Notes: a model not told the origin generated them from the letters alone. Counted from the stretch's first letter, positions 1 to 7,337 are shown. The stretch is 8,622 nt of DNA from Elusimicrobiota bacterium (GCA_016193115.1 JACPSV010000182.1:1-8622), one strand, 5' to 3'. Program-made: numbers and translations.

Positions 1-241
1 GCGCATTTTTTAAGATAAGGTCTTTATCTTCAAAAGTTGCGGCGCTATCTTTCCGCCAAACGGTTTTACTGAAGAAAGGATGCGACGTCGGTTCGATACG
101 CGAGGTGTCTAAACTCCGCAGTTTTTCCACGTGATCCAAAATTTTCCCTAACTGCTGCGTGAAATTCTCTTTTTCCTCTTCCGTGAGCGCCACCCGCCCT
201 AAACGCGCGACATGTTCCACATCTTTTCTAGTGATTGCCAT
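1..241 (-). CDS. gatC: Asp-tRNA(Asn)/Glu-tRNA(Gln) amidotransferase subunit C (3' end outside window)
   Basis: GatC is the small structural subunit that wraps around GatA and GatB in the GatCAB complex. That cytoplasmic complex converts misacylated Asp-tRNA(Asn) and/or Glu-tRNA(Gln) to the amide forms using glutamine and ATP. The first 80 codons are visible, starting MAITRKDVEHVARLGRVAL. They show the family pattern: an N-terminal helix with VEHVARL, then a helix with a QQLGKILDHVEKL-type stretch (about residues 29-42), then the conserved PTSHP turn (about 51-55). Family members are about 95 residues, so only about 15 are missing. The ATG at 241-239 has a good AAGGA site 7 bases upstream, inside the 11-base gap after pcrA. 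gatA would be expected next, beyond base 1, but cannot be seen. Identity is confident. Whether the complex serves Asn, Gln or both cannot be told from GatC. Confidence 0.93.
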   Translation of the reverse strand, partial: MAITRKDVEHVARLGRVALTEEEKENFTQQLGKILDHVEKLRSLDTSRIEPTSHPFFSKTVWRKDSAATFEDKDLILKNA

Positions 242-248
242 AACAGTT

Positions 249-253
249 TCCTT
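249..253 (-). promoter_or_regulatory. Ribosome binding site of gatC
   Basis: AAGGA on the minus strand lies 7 bases before the gatC ATG and touches the last base of the pcrA stop codon (TAA at 255-253). It is one of only two strong Shine-Dalgarno sites in the window. It supports the chosen gatC start and suggests gatC is initiated independently rather than only by coupling. Confidence 0.7.
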
Positions 254-2409
254 TATAGTTTCCTTAACGGAGCGTATTTGACCAGAAGTTTCTTCCACTG
301 GCCGGAATCAAACTGAACGACCACCTTAAAATCTTCTCCGGCGCCGCTGCGGTCAATAACTTTCCCTTTGCCAAATTCGGAGTGGTGGACCCGTTCTCCA
401 ATGCGGAACGCGGGACCCGCTTGGGAGGGAACCTTCTCGAACTCCGGTTCCCCGACAGATAAAGGCCGGGATGTACCCTTCAACCCGATCTGGATCGGAT
501 ATCCCGCCTCCGCGATAAAACGGGAAGGCATGTTCCAGTGTACCTGCCCAAAAAGTTTGCGGCTGGCGGCGCAGGTCAGGAAGAGCGTGTCCTTGGCGCG
601 AGTCATCCCCACATAGGCGAGACGCCTCTCCTCTTCCAAATCTTCCTGCTGAAACTGAGAGTCTCCCAACGGGAAAAGACCTTCCTCCAATCCTGTCAGA
701 AAAACGACGGGAAACTCAAGTCCTTTAGCCAGGTGAACCGTCATCAATGTCACTCCTAATTCCTTTTTGTTTGAATCATCCAGCTCGGTCATTAAACTCA
801 CCCTCTCGAGGTAAGCGGAAACGCTTCTGTCGGAGGATTTTTCCTCAAATTCTTCGGCCGCGTTCAAAAGTTCCTGAATGTTGTCCAGACGTCCCGCCGC
901 TTCCAAATCGTCTTTAGACTCTTCGGAAAGAATATCAAAAAGTCCGGTCTTCTTGAAGACCTCGGTCAAAATCGCGGAAACCGTTTCCGTCTGGGACTTC
1001 ACGCCTAAATCCCGCAATAGAGACCTAAACTGGAGAATCTGTTCCCGCGTCTTGTTCCCTAAACGGCAGAGCAGAGCTTCTTCAAAAAGCGTGTCAAACA
1101 AAGGAATAGATTTCTCAGACGCCAACCTTTGAATAAACTCCAATGTCGTTTTTCCAATCCCGCGGGGAGGAACGTTGATGATCCGTTTCAAGCTGACATC
1201 GTCTTTTGGGTTGACGATCACTTTAAGAAAGGCGATCAAGTCCTTGACTTCCGACCGCTCATAGAACCGGACGTTCCCCACCAAATGGTAAGGAACCTGA
1301 CGCAACCGGAAAGCATCCTCCAAAACGCGCGATTGGGCGTTGGTCCTGTAAAATATGGAAAAATCGGAATAGGCCAATCCGCGCTCTTCCTTCAATCCTG
1401 AGATCCTGTCCACAATCCATTCCGCTTCCACCGACTCGTTGTCTAACCAATGGGAAGTGACGCCTTTGTCCGACTGACGATCCGTCCACAGTTTCTTTTC
1501 TTTGCGCAGCTGGTTGTTCTGCACAAGTTTCCAGGCGGCGTTTAGAATCGGTTGAGCGCTGCGATAATTCTGTTCTAACTTGATCACCTTGACTGCCGTA
1601 TAGTCCTGCTCAAATTCAAGGATGTTGCGGATGTCCGCCCCGCGCCAGGAATAGATGGACTGATCGTCATCTCCCACCACGCAGAGATTTTTATGTTTGG
1701 CCGCCAGAGTCTTGATCAGAACGTATTGGGCGCGGTTGGTGTCTTGATACTCATCCACAAGAATGTGGTGGAAACGTTCCTGATACTTTTCCTTTAGGGA
1801 GGCATGATCCTGCAGGAGTTCCACCGTTTTCAAAATAAGGTCGCCGAAATCGAGAGCCATGCTCCTGTCTAACTTGCTCTGATACAAAGAATAGATGGGA
1901 GCGAAACTTCTTTTTTGAGGGTCCGGCGCGCAGGCGGCGGAGATCGCAAACGATTCTGCGTCCATCAGACGATCTTTCTCGCGGGAGATCCAGTTCACGA
2001 CCATTCCCGGACTGGTCTTTTTTTCGTCTATCTGCAACTCTTTAAGACAATCTTTCACCACCCGTTTCTGATCCTCATCGTCATAAATCGTGAAATTCCG
2101 GCTGAGTCCCATGAGACTCCCTTCCATGCGCAGGAACTGGGCGCAAAAGGAATGAAACGTGGACACCCAAACGCTCAAACCTTTCTCACCGGCTAAACGG
2201 TGAACCCGATCCTTCATTTCGTTGGCGGCTTTGTTGGTGAAAGTGACAGCCAGGATGTTCCAGGGGCTGATCCCCGTCTCCAAAAGGTGCGCGATACGGA
2301 CGGTAATGACCCGTGTTTTCCCGGTCCCAGCGCCTGCCAAAACCAAAATAGGGCCTTCCCCGTGAGAGACTGCATCTCTTTGGGGTGGATTGAGTTCAGA
2401 AAGGTTCAT
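253..2409 (-). CDS. pcrA: ATP-dependent DNA helicase, PcrA/UvrD family (SF1A)
   Basis: A 3'-5' superfamily 1A helicase that unwinds DNA in nucleotide excision and mismatch repair, clears transcription-replication conflicts, and dismantles recombinase filaments. All helicase motifs are present in order: Q-motif LNPPQRDAV (6-14), Walker A GAGTGKT (26-32), TFTNKAANEM (56-65), Walker B VDEYQDT (218-224), motif III GDDDQSIYSWRGA (246-258), motif IV QNYRS (280-284), motif V TVHLAKGLEF (557-566) and motif VI VGMTRAKD (600-607). The C-terminal 50 residues (RIGERVHHSEFGKGKV from 669) form the Tudor-like tail that in PcrA contacts RNA polymerase, which favours PcrA/UvrD over Rep. The length of 718 residues is close to the usual 720-750, so the gene looks intact. 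It follows the histidine kinase by 15 bases and precedes gatC by 11. No Shine-Dalgarno site is visible before the ATG, so translation may depend on read-through from the gene before it. Confidence 0.95.
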   Translation of the reverse strand: MNLSELNPPQRDAVSHGEGPILVLAGAGTGKTRVITVRIAHLLETGISPWNILAVTFTNKAANEMKDRVHRLAGEKGLSVWVSTFHSFCAQFLRMEGSLMGLSRNFTIYDDEDQKRVVKDCLKELQIDEKKTSPGMVVNWISREKDRLMDAESFAISAACAPDPQKRSFAPIYSLYQSKLDRSMALDFGDLILKTVELLQDHASLKEKYQERFHHILVDEYQDTNRAQYVLIKTLAAKHKNLCVVGDDDQSIYSWRGADIRNILEFEQDYTAVKVIKLEQNYRSAQPILNAAWKLVQNNQLRKEKKLWTDRQSDKGVTSHWLDNESVEAEWIVDRISGLKEERGLAYSDFSIFYRTNAQSRVLEDAFRLRQVPYHLVGNVRFYERSEVKDLIAFLKVIVNPKDDVSLKRIINVPPRGIGKTTLEFIQRLASEKSIPLFDTLFEEALLCRLGNKTREQILQFRSLLRDLGVKSQTETVSAILTEVFKKTGLFDILSEESKDDLEAAGRLDNIQELLNAAEEFEEKSSDRSVSAYLERVSLMTELDDSNKKELGVTLMTVHLAKGLEFPVVFLTGLEEGLFPLGDSQFQQEDLEEERRLAYVGMTRAKDTLFLTCAASRKLFGQVHWNMPSRFIAEAGYPIQIGLKGTSRPLSVGEPEFEKVPSQAGPAFRIGERVHHSEFGKGKVIDRSGAGEDFKVVVQFDSGQWKKLLVKYAPLRKL

Positions 2410-2424
2410 TGATTGTACGAGGAT

Positions 2425-3504
2425 TTAAGAACTTTTAGGAATTGTAAAAAAAACCTTGGTTCCATGATTCAGTTGGGATTCCAAAGCGATACGGCCGCCA
2501 TGCGCTTCCACAATATATTTGGAGATCGCCAACCCCAGTCCGGAACCGCTTTTAGTGCCGGGCACCTGTTTGAACTTCTCAAAAATCGTAGATTGAGATT
2601 CCGGAGGAATTCCCTTGCCCGTATCTTTGACGGAGAATTCGATTTCTTGGGTCAAGTCGCGCACTTGAACTTCAATGGCGCCTCCTCCCGGGGTAAATTT
2701 TAAGGCATTATCTAAAAGATTGTTCAAAACCCTCTCAACCAAAGCTTTGTCCGCGTAGAGATGACCATGATTGTCGCCTGACGGTTCTCCCGAAACATAT
2801 TGGTGAGAGATCTGCACCTTACACTGGTAAGCCACTCCCCGCAACGATTCCACGATATGGGAAACCATCGCGTCCGCGTCCCAATTCGTTTTGGAAAGAA
2901 CCATCTTCCCCGACTCCAGCTTGGACATGTCTAAGATATCGTTGATCATCCGCAGCAAATCATTTGCGGAATGAGACATGATCTCCAGATACCGTTTCTG
3001 TTCGGGAGACAAAGCGCCCAGTTCCCCATCCTGAAAAAGTTTCAGGAACCCCAAAAGCGAGGACAGGGGACTCTTCAAATCGTGCGTGATGGAATGGACA
3101 AAATCGTCCTTCAACTTTTCAAATTGTTTCTCGGTCGTGACGTCATGCAGCACGATCACCTGCCCCAAGACGACGCCTTGTGCGGTGGTCACTATATTTT
3201 TGGTCGTATGCAGATAAATTTCACCGCCGTCCGTGGCAATCCCAATCTCCGTGGAACTGATGGAATCCTTGGTTTCCAGAAGCTGGCTGAGCTTGTCTTT
3301 CACCCACTCATCCTGAACGTACTCCAAAAACTTTTTCTCGTAAGGATATCCTTTCTGGACGCCCAACATCTTTCGGGCGCGATCGTTGATCAGGGAGATA
3401 TTACCCTCAAAATCGGTCATGACAATGCCGTCTTCTATGGAGAATAGGACGGCTTGCAGCTTAACCTTCAGCTCAGCAATCTCATCGAAACTAATCGTGG
3501 TCAT
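2425..3504 (-). CDS. Soluble PAS-domain sensor histidine kinase (orphan)
   Basis: A two-component sensor kinase that should autophosphorylate on His and pass the phosphate to an unidentified response regulator. Numbering from the preferred Met at 3504 (359 residues): a PAS-like domain spans about 13-124 (AVLFSIEDGIVMTDFEGNI, with LHDVTTEKQ at its exit). The HisKA dimerisation helix follows with phosphoacceptor His141 in SITHDLKSPL. The HATPase_c domain has an N box LNNLLDNALKF (Asn262, Asn266), G1 DTGKG (294-298), F box FEKF and G2 GSGLGLA (320-326). No membrane segment or signal peptide is visible, so the protein is probably cytoplasmic, and what the PAS domain senses is unknown. No receiver domain or regulator gene is in the window. 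The frame can be extended to an ATG at 3543 (372 residues, overlapping the previous gene by 14 bases). I prefer 3504 because AGG lies 10 bases upstream, the PAS domain remains whole, and a promoter overlaps the upstream ATG. Confidence 0.92.
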   Translation of the reverse strand: MTTISFDEIAELKVKLQAVLFSIEDGIVMTDFEGNISLINDRARKMLGVQKGYPYEKKFLEYVQDEWVKDKLSQLLETKDSISSTEIGIATDGGEIYLHTTKNIVTTAQGVVLGQVIVLHDVTTEKQFEKLKDDFVHSITHDLKSPLSSLLGFLKLFQDGELGALSPEQKRYLEIMSHSANDLLRMINDILDMSKLESGKMVLSKTNWDADAMVSHIVESLRGVAYQCKVQISHQYVSGEPSGDNHGHLYADKALVERVLNNLLDNALKFTPGGGAIEVQVRDLTQEIEFSVKDTGKGIPPESQSTIFEKFKQVPGTKSGSGLGLAISKYIVEAHGGRIALESQLNHGTKVFFTIPKSS

Positions 3505-3529
3505 ATCAGAATTACCTGTTTGGTATAGA

Positions 3530-5488
3530 TTAGTTACCATCATATTTTATAAGCCCCCGTAAGGTCAAGCACTCATTGTGGGGATCTATTTTCAAAACCT
3601 CTTCCAGCGATCCCACCGATTCTTTAACCCGTCCTTCTAAATAATAGACGGTTCCCAGATTGAGACGGGAGTCCACGCCTTGGGGATTGGACTCCGCCGC
3701 TTTTTTCCACCACTGGATGGCTTCCCCTCTTCTTTGAATCGTGAAATAAATGTTTCCCAAATTGTTGGCGGGACCCTCGGCGGAAGGGTTCAGTTGATGA
3801 GCGGTGAGATAAGATTGCACCGCTTTCTCCGTAACTTGCAGGTCAATCGTCTTTTTTCCGGAAGGATCTCTTTTTTGCATTTCTTTGGCGTAAGCGTATC
3901 CCAAACGATCCCAATACCGCCACTGGAGAGGAAACTGGCGGGTCAAATTTTCCAAGTCCTGGATGGTCTGAGCGGCGTTCATCAGTTTTTCATCGAAAAA
4001 GTCCGGAGACTGAGAAACAGCTTTCTGTGACAGATATGGCCGGAAAATCGAGGGTAAAAGTCCACGTCCCACGACCCAAAGGATCAGGAGGAGTCCAACT
4101 ATTCGCGCCATTTTTCGAGTTCCGGATCCTAGATGATCCAGCCAAGAGAGAGAGCTCTCGCGCGAAAAATAAGCGCCGCACAGACCCATCGCCAAAAAAA
4201 CGTATGCCGAGGAAACAATGAAGCGCATGTCCACAGAAAAGAAATTCTGCAGGAGCAGAGACGTGACGCCAACCCCTAACCCCGCAAAAAGAGCGCGATC
4301 CGTTCCTGTAAGTCCCTGCTTAGGGTTGAAGAAAAAAAAGAGCGATCCCGCAAAAAAGCTGGCCAGAACCGAAAAGAAAATAGAAAATCCGACGACTCCC
4401 GTTTCCGCCAAAGTTTGCAGATATTCGTTGTGAGCGTCGTTCACAATCCTCTGGTTTTGCGGCCAAAGCTTTTTGAGTTCATCGGAAGCGTACTGCGGGA
4501 ACTCGACATGAAAAGTGCCGAACCCGGTTCCCAGCCAAGGGTGGGAACGCCACATTCTTAAAACGTCTTTCCAAATGAGGGTATGGGTTTGATGCGTGTG
4601 GGCAAGGTGGGAAGTAAAGAATTTTCCCTGAGCGGCGCTAAAAAAAGAACGGTATTTTTCCGAACCAGAGACCGCCAAAAAATGGGCCAGGAACAACAAA
4701 ATTAAAAATAGAATGACTTTGGATTTTAGTTCCCATATTCTTTTCATCCATCTCCCGGACGAACTCCACTCTGAAATTAGAAAGAACAAAACCAGAGAGA
4801 TAGCCAAAGAAAGAAACGCGGCTCTCGTTTCGGTAGCGCATAAAGCGACCGAACCAAGAAAAGCTGCGCAAAAAATCAGAATTTTTTGCAGATTCTTCCG
4901 GCAGCCCAAAAACCAGGCAAATGCGACCGGCAAGGAAAGAATCAGGAACGCCGCAAAGAATATGGGGTTCCCAAACGTGCCGAACACACGTTCTGACTGC
5001 GGGACGGACAATTTCCAGATTCCCCCGCTGATCTGCAAGATAGAATAGAGCGAAACCAAAAACAGGCCGGAGATCCAACCTGTCAGCAATACCCTGCGGG
5101 AACGAGATCCGTGTTCCCCGGAACTTACCTGAACCGTCAGGAAATAGCAGCCTGCGGAAAAAAGAGTCCTTTCCAGCTCGCTAAAAGCTGCGCCGCGATT
5201 TTCTGAAAAGAGATAGAAAAGAATCGAAGACACAAGGTAAAGGAGAAGGAAAAAGTCGGCCGGGGTTCGATAAATTTGAAACCGTTCCCGCAAACTCTGG
5301 CGCAGGATCCAGGCCGTAAAAGAGAGAGTCCAACCCACTTCAAAGACGATCAGTTTCAGACGAACCAGTTTTTCGTCCGGAACCAGTGGAACAAGAAAAA
5401 GGGTCAGCGTCCACAAGAGAAGCGGGATCGTATCCCAAAAAGCTCCGGATGTGATTTCCTTTCTTTCCGGCCTTATTGCCTGCTTCAT
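3530..5488 (-). CDS. O-antigen ligase/polymerase-like (Wzy_C family) membrane protein with C-terminal TPR repeats
   Basis: A polytopic inner-membrane protein of the WaaL/Wzy/PglL superfamily, whose members transfer or polymerise lipid-linked glycans on the periplasmic side. Of its 652 residues, about 1-480 are hydrophobic with roughly a dozen membrane segments. Family signatures are FGNPIFFAAF (172-181), TETRAAFL (219-226), and a large periplasmic loop (about 275-360). That loop carries WKDVLRMWRSHPWLGTGFGTF (from 306), then FPQY, and ends in HNEYLQTLAETGVVGF (353-368), the Wzy_C hallmark. After the last membrane segment (about 462-480) comes a soluble tail with at least two TPR motifs (about 571-603 and 605-637, e.g. 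ANNLGNIYFTIQRRGEAIQWW). The start codon overlaps the mltG stop as ATGA and has no Shine-Dalgarno site, suggesting coupled translation. Ligase, polymerase or protein O-glycosyltransferase activity cannot be separated from sequence. No glycosyltransferase or flippase gene is nearby. Confidence 0.87.
   Translation of the reverse strand: MKQAIRPERKEITSGAFWDTIPLLLWTLTLFLVPLVPDEKLVRLKLIVFEVGWTLSFTAWILRQSLRERFQIYRTPADFFLLLYLVSSILFYLFSENRGAAFSELERTLFSAGCYFLTVQVSSGEHGSRSRRVLLTGWISGLFLVSLYSILQISGGIWKLSVPQSERVFGTFGNPIFFAAFLILSLPVAFAWFLGCRKNLQKILIFCAAFLGSVALCATETRAAFLSLAISLVLFFLISEWSSSGRWMKRIWELKSKVILFLILLFLAHFLAVSGSEKYRSFFSAAQGKFFTSHLAHTHQTHTLIWKDVLRMWRSHPWLGTGFGTFHVEFPQYASDELKKLWPQNQRIVNDAHNEYLQTLAETGVVGFSIFFSVLASFFAGSLFFFFNPKQGLTGTDRALFAGLGVGVTSLLLQNFFSVDMRFIVSSAYVFLAMGLCGAYFSRESSLSWLDHLGSGTRKMARIVGLLLILWVVGRGLLPSIFRPYLSQKAVSQSPDFFDEKLMNAAQTIQDLENLTRQFPLQWRYWDRLGYAYAKEMQKRDPSGKKTIDLQVTEKAVQSYLTAHQLNPSAEGPANNLGNIYFTIQRRGEAIQWWKKAAESNPQGVDSRLNLGTVYYLEGRVKESVGSLEEVLKIDPHNECLTLRGLIKYDGN
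3539..3568 (-). promoter_or_regulatory. Candidate sigma70-type promoter for the histidine kinase gene
   Basis: On the minus strand, TTGACC (3568-3563) and TATGAT (3544-3539) are separated by 18 bases. Each hexamer matches the consensus at 5 of 6 positions. The start of transcription would fall near 3532, giving a leader of about 28 bases that contains AGG (3517-3515) before the ATG at 3504. The upstream candidate ATG (3543) lies inside the -10 hexamer, so this transcript could not use it. The promoter sits in the last codons of the O-antigen ligase gene. It would let the kinase, pcrA and gatC be transcribed independently of the upstream genes. This is inferred from sequence only. Confidence 0.5.
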
Positions 5489-6021
5489 GGTTGAGAATTC
5501 TTTTTATTTTTTAATTGGATTTGCATGTGGCTGCGGTAATCCTTAAAAAAGTTGTGTGCTCCTTTCCCATCGGCTACAAAGAAGAGATACTCCGTTTGCG
5601 CAGGATAGAGAGCCGCTTGAATGGATTTCAGGCCCGGATTGCAAATGGGCGCGGGCGGCAACCCTCCCCATCGGTAGGTATTGAATGGAGAGTTAATTTC
5701 CAGGTCCTTGTAGTTTAATTTATCTTTCCAGAACCTCCCTTCGCTCAATGCGTACTGAACCGTAGGATCTGCCTGCAAGGGAACTTTCTTTTTCAAGCGG
5801 TTGTGGTAAACAGAAGAGATGATTTCCCGTTCCGAATCCAATTGCGCTTCCCGCTCAATGATGGAAGCCAATATCACGGTTTCACGATCCGTCCATCCCA
5901 ACTCCTTGGCCCGATCAGAAAATCCTTGAGGGAATCGCCGCCTAAATTCCCGAATCATTTGTTCACTCAGAGATTCCGGGCTCGTCCCAGACTCAAAAAA
6001 ATAGGTTTCCGGAAACAGCAT
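5485..6021 (-). pseudogene. mltG: Endolytic murein transglycosylase MltG, C-terminal catalytic part of a broken gene
   Basis: MltG (YceG) cleaves nascent peptidoglycan strands at the inner membrane and helps set glycan chain length. This frame holds nearly the whole catalytic domain: LFPETYFF (matching the family LFPDTY), ILASIIEREAQ with the likely catalytic Glu (residue 56 of this fragment), LQADPTVQYAL, PFNTYRWGGLPPAPICNPG and YLFFVADGKGAHNF. Recognisable homology begins before the first ATG: the same frame reads FLTIVQNNGFEG just upstream (to about 6060). The true reading therefore continues from the N-terminal piece in another frame, and the ATG at 6021 is not a natural start. If translated alone, the fragment would lack its membrane anchor. 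Its stop codon overlaps the start of the O-antigen ligase-like gene (ATGA). The assignment is sure; whether the break is biological or an assembly artefact is not. Confidence 0.85.
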
Positions 6022-6050
6022 GCCCTCGAACCCGTTGTTCTGAACGATCG

Positions 6051-6317
6051 TCAGGAAAGATTGCGTTCCAAAATGTAAGCGCCCTGTCTCAATTTGTTTG
6101 AGCTGCCTGTCAGATAAACGAGGATCCGGAAAAATAGGGGAGAGTGTAAGACTTTTTTCTCCCGCAATAATTGGGCGATTCCCCGAACCGAAGCGCCCGG
6201 AGGAATAACGACCAGAATGGGATTGAGATCTCTCTGAAATGAAGGACGAACATGGAGGATCCCCGCCGCCAGAAAAACCAAGAAAATAAAAATAATCGTT
6301 TTAGTCACTGGTCTCAT
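6051..6317 (-). pseudogene. mltG: Endolytic murein transglycosylase MltG, N-terminal membrane-anchor part of a broken gene
   Basis: An 88-residue N-terminal fragment of MltG. It has one membrane anchor (about residues 5-22, TKTIIFIFLVFLAAGIL), then the start of the periplasmic LysM-like subdomain: ILVVIPPGASVRGIAQLL (34-51), then KKVLHSPLFFRILVYL and LRQGAYIL, matching the family pattern IPxGxSxxxIAxxLxxxxVIxSxxxF...LxxGxYxL. It stops at TGA (6053-6051), directly followed by the catalytic part in the -1 frame. The family's next segment, with the tIPEGyT motif (about 50 residues), is absent from all frames here. The gene follows ruvX by 3 bases. AGGA ends only 2 bases before the ATG, which is unusually close. 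Together the two pieces would encode about 276 residues, against the usual 320-340. Confidence 0.83.
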
Positions 6318-6320
6318 TTC

Positions 6321-6764
6321 CTAATGCTGGATACGGTTGAGATAAGATTCAAGGATTAGACAAGCGGACAAACTGTCTTTGACTTTTTTGCGGCGTTTGC
6401 GCGACGCCCCGCAGACGCGGATCAGGAAATCTTCCGATTCCCGCGAGGTAAAACTTTCATCCACGCATTCCACCGGCAGAGAACATTCGTGTTCCAAAAT
6501 TTTAGCAATCTGAAGATATCTTTCTGCCTCCGGACCCAAAGAACCGTCTGCCCTCTTGGGCACGCCCACCACAATCAGCTCCACAGACTTTTCCAGGACG
6601 ACATGTTTCAGATCCTGCAGAAATTGAGAATCGCTCTTATAAGGAACGAACGGTAAAGGTTGGACCGTGATTCCCAAAGGGTCGGTCAAAGCCATGCCCA
6701 CCCGTTTAGCGCCGTAATCTATGCCCAATATTCTTTGAGGACGACTTTCCTCTGTTTGCGTCAT
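6321..6764 (-). CDS. ruvX: RuvX/YqgF family nuclease (pre-16S rRNA processing, Holliday junction resolvase-like)
   Basis: A small RNase H-fold protein. In E. coli YqgF acts in maturation of the 5' end of 16S rRNA, and homologues have been described as Holliday-junction resolvase-like. The 147 residues match the family length. The N-terminal GIDYGAKRVGMAL (14-26) carries the first acidic residue, Asp16. IVVGVPKRADGSLG (64-77) corresponds to the VGLP...DG..G motif. VDESFTSRESE (101-111) carries Glu103 in the place of the usual DER.T. The C-terminal VKDSLSACLILESYL (128-142) carries the last acidic residue, Asp130. The DER arginine is Ser here, but the acidic triad is kept, so activity is expected. 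The gene sits 12 bases after thpR and 3 bases before mltG; a ruvX-mltG pair is common in bacteria. No Shine-Dalgarno site precedes the ATG. Confidence 0.92.
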   Translation of the reverse strand: MTQTEESRPQRILGIDYGAKRVGMALTDPLGITVQPLPFVPYKSDSQFLQDLKHVVLEKSVELIVVGVPKRADGSLGPEAERYLQIAKILEHECSLPVECVDESFTSRESEDFLIRVCGASRKRRKKVKDSLSACLILESYLNRIQH

Positions 6765-6776
6765 GGGTTGAAGGGT

Positions 6777-7337
6777 TTACGATTCCAAATTAAATTCAGA
6801 TACGGTCGTGTAGATCGGACCGGAAGGATGGAGAGAACTCTGAATCAAACTTAAATTAGACACAACAAATTCTCCGAAAAGCGTCTCTTTTTCGTTGACG
6901 ATCGCGGAATCGCACGCGCAAGGAAAAGGAAACCGGGCTAATGTAAGGTGAGCCGAAAAAGGTTTGTCGGCTCTTTCAAATCCGGAATCAACCGCATGAC
7001 TTTCTACGCGTTCTGCCAGGCCGCTCAACCGTCCGGCGGGATCGTTCACTCCAACCCAAAGCACGCGCGCCCGTTTGCTATCCGGAAAACAGCCCAACCC
7101 CTTCATTTGCAGGGAAAAAATATTTTTGCCAAGAACGGATTGTCGCAAAGATGCTTGTAAAGATTTTAGACGGTCGTCCGGAACTTCTCCCAAAAATTTC
7201 AAGGTCAGATGAAGATTTTTTGACGCCACCCACTTCACCTGAGCAGGCAGGAGAGCAGAACCTTTGAGAGAACGCAGGTAACCACTGATCGTTTTTTGAA
7301 TCGTCTCGGGGATTGGGATCGCGACAAATAGACGCAA
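6777..7337 (-). CDS. thpR: RNA 2',3'-cyclic phosphodiesterase (2H phosphoesterase, ThpR/LigT)
   Basis: A 2H phosphoesterase that hydrolyses RNA ends with a 2',3'-cyclic phosphate to 2'-phosphates; E. coli LigT/ThpR can also join tRNA half-molecules with a 2'-5' bond. The 186 residues match the family. It opens with the typical MRLFVAIPIPE and has both HxTx motifs: HLTL at 43-46 (within NLHLTLKFLGEV) and HLTL at 130-133 (within PFSAHLTLARF), whose histidines form the catalytic pair. LIQSSLHPSGPIYTTVSEF near the C-terminus is the usual last strand of the fold. The start is a TTG (7337-7335). I accept it because the family's first residues begin exactly there and no ATG or GTG is available nearby. 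No Shine-Dalgarno site precedes it, and the leuB stop is only 8 bases upstream, so coupled translation is likely. Confidence 0.92.
   Translation of the reverse strand: MRLFVAIPIPETIQKTISGYLRSLKGSALLPAQVKWVASKNLHLTLKFLGEVPDDRLKSLQASLRQSVLGKNIFSLQMKGLGCFPDSKRARVLWVGVNDPAGRLSGLAERVESHAVDSGFERADKPFSAHLTLARFPFPCACDSAIVNEKETLFGEFVVSNLSLIQSSLHPSGPIYTTVSEFNLES

Noticed and set aside
2410..2450. TACAAT hexamers before pcrA as -10 elements
   Set aside because: Two copies match well, but neither has a recognisable -35 element at 16-18 bases.
2971..3447. 158-codon open frame on the plus strand opposite the histidine kinase
   Set aside because: It lies wholly antisense to a well-supported kinase gene. 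Its translation resembles no family I know and it has no clear ribosome binding site. The same applies to the other plus-strand frames.
6040..6075. Programmed -1 ribosomal frameshift joining the two mltG pieces
   Set aside because: The downstream piece is in the -1 frame, but no X XXY YYZ slippery heptamer is in register before the TGA. The missing middle segment of the protein would also not be restored by a frameshift.
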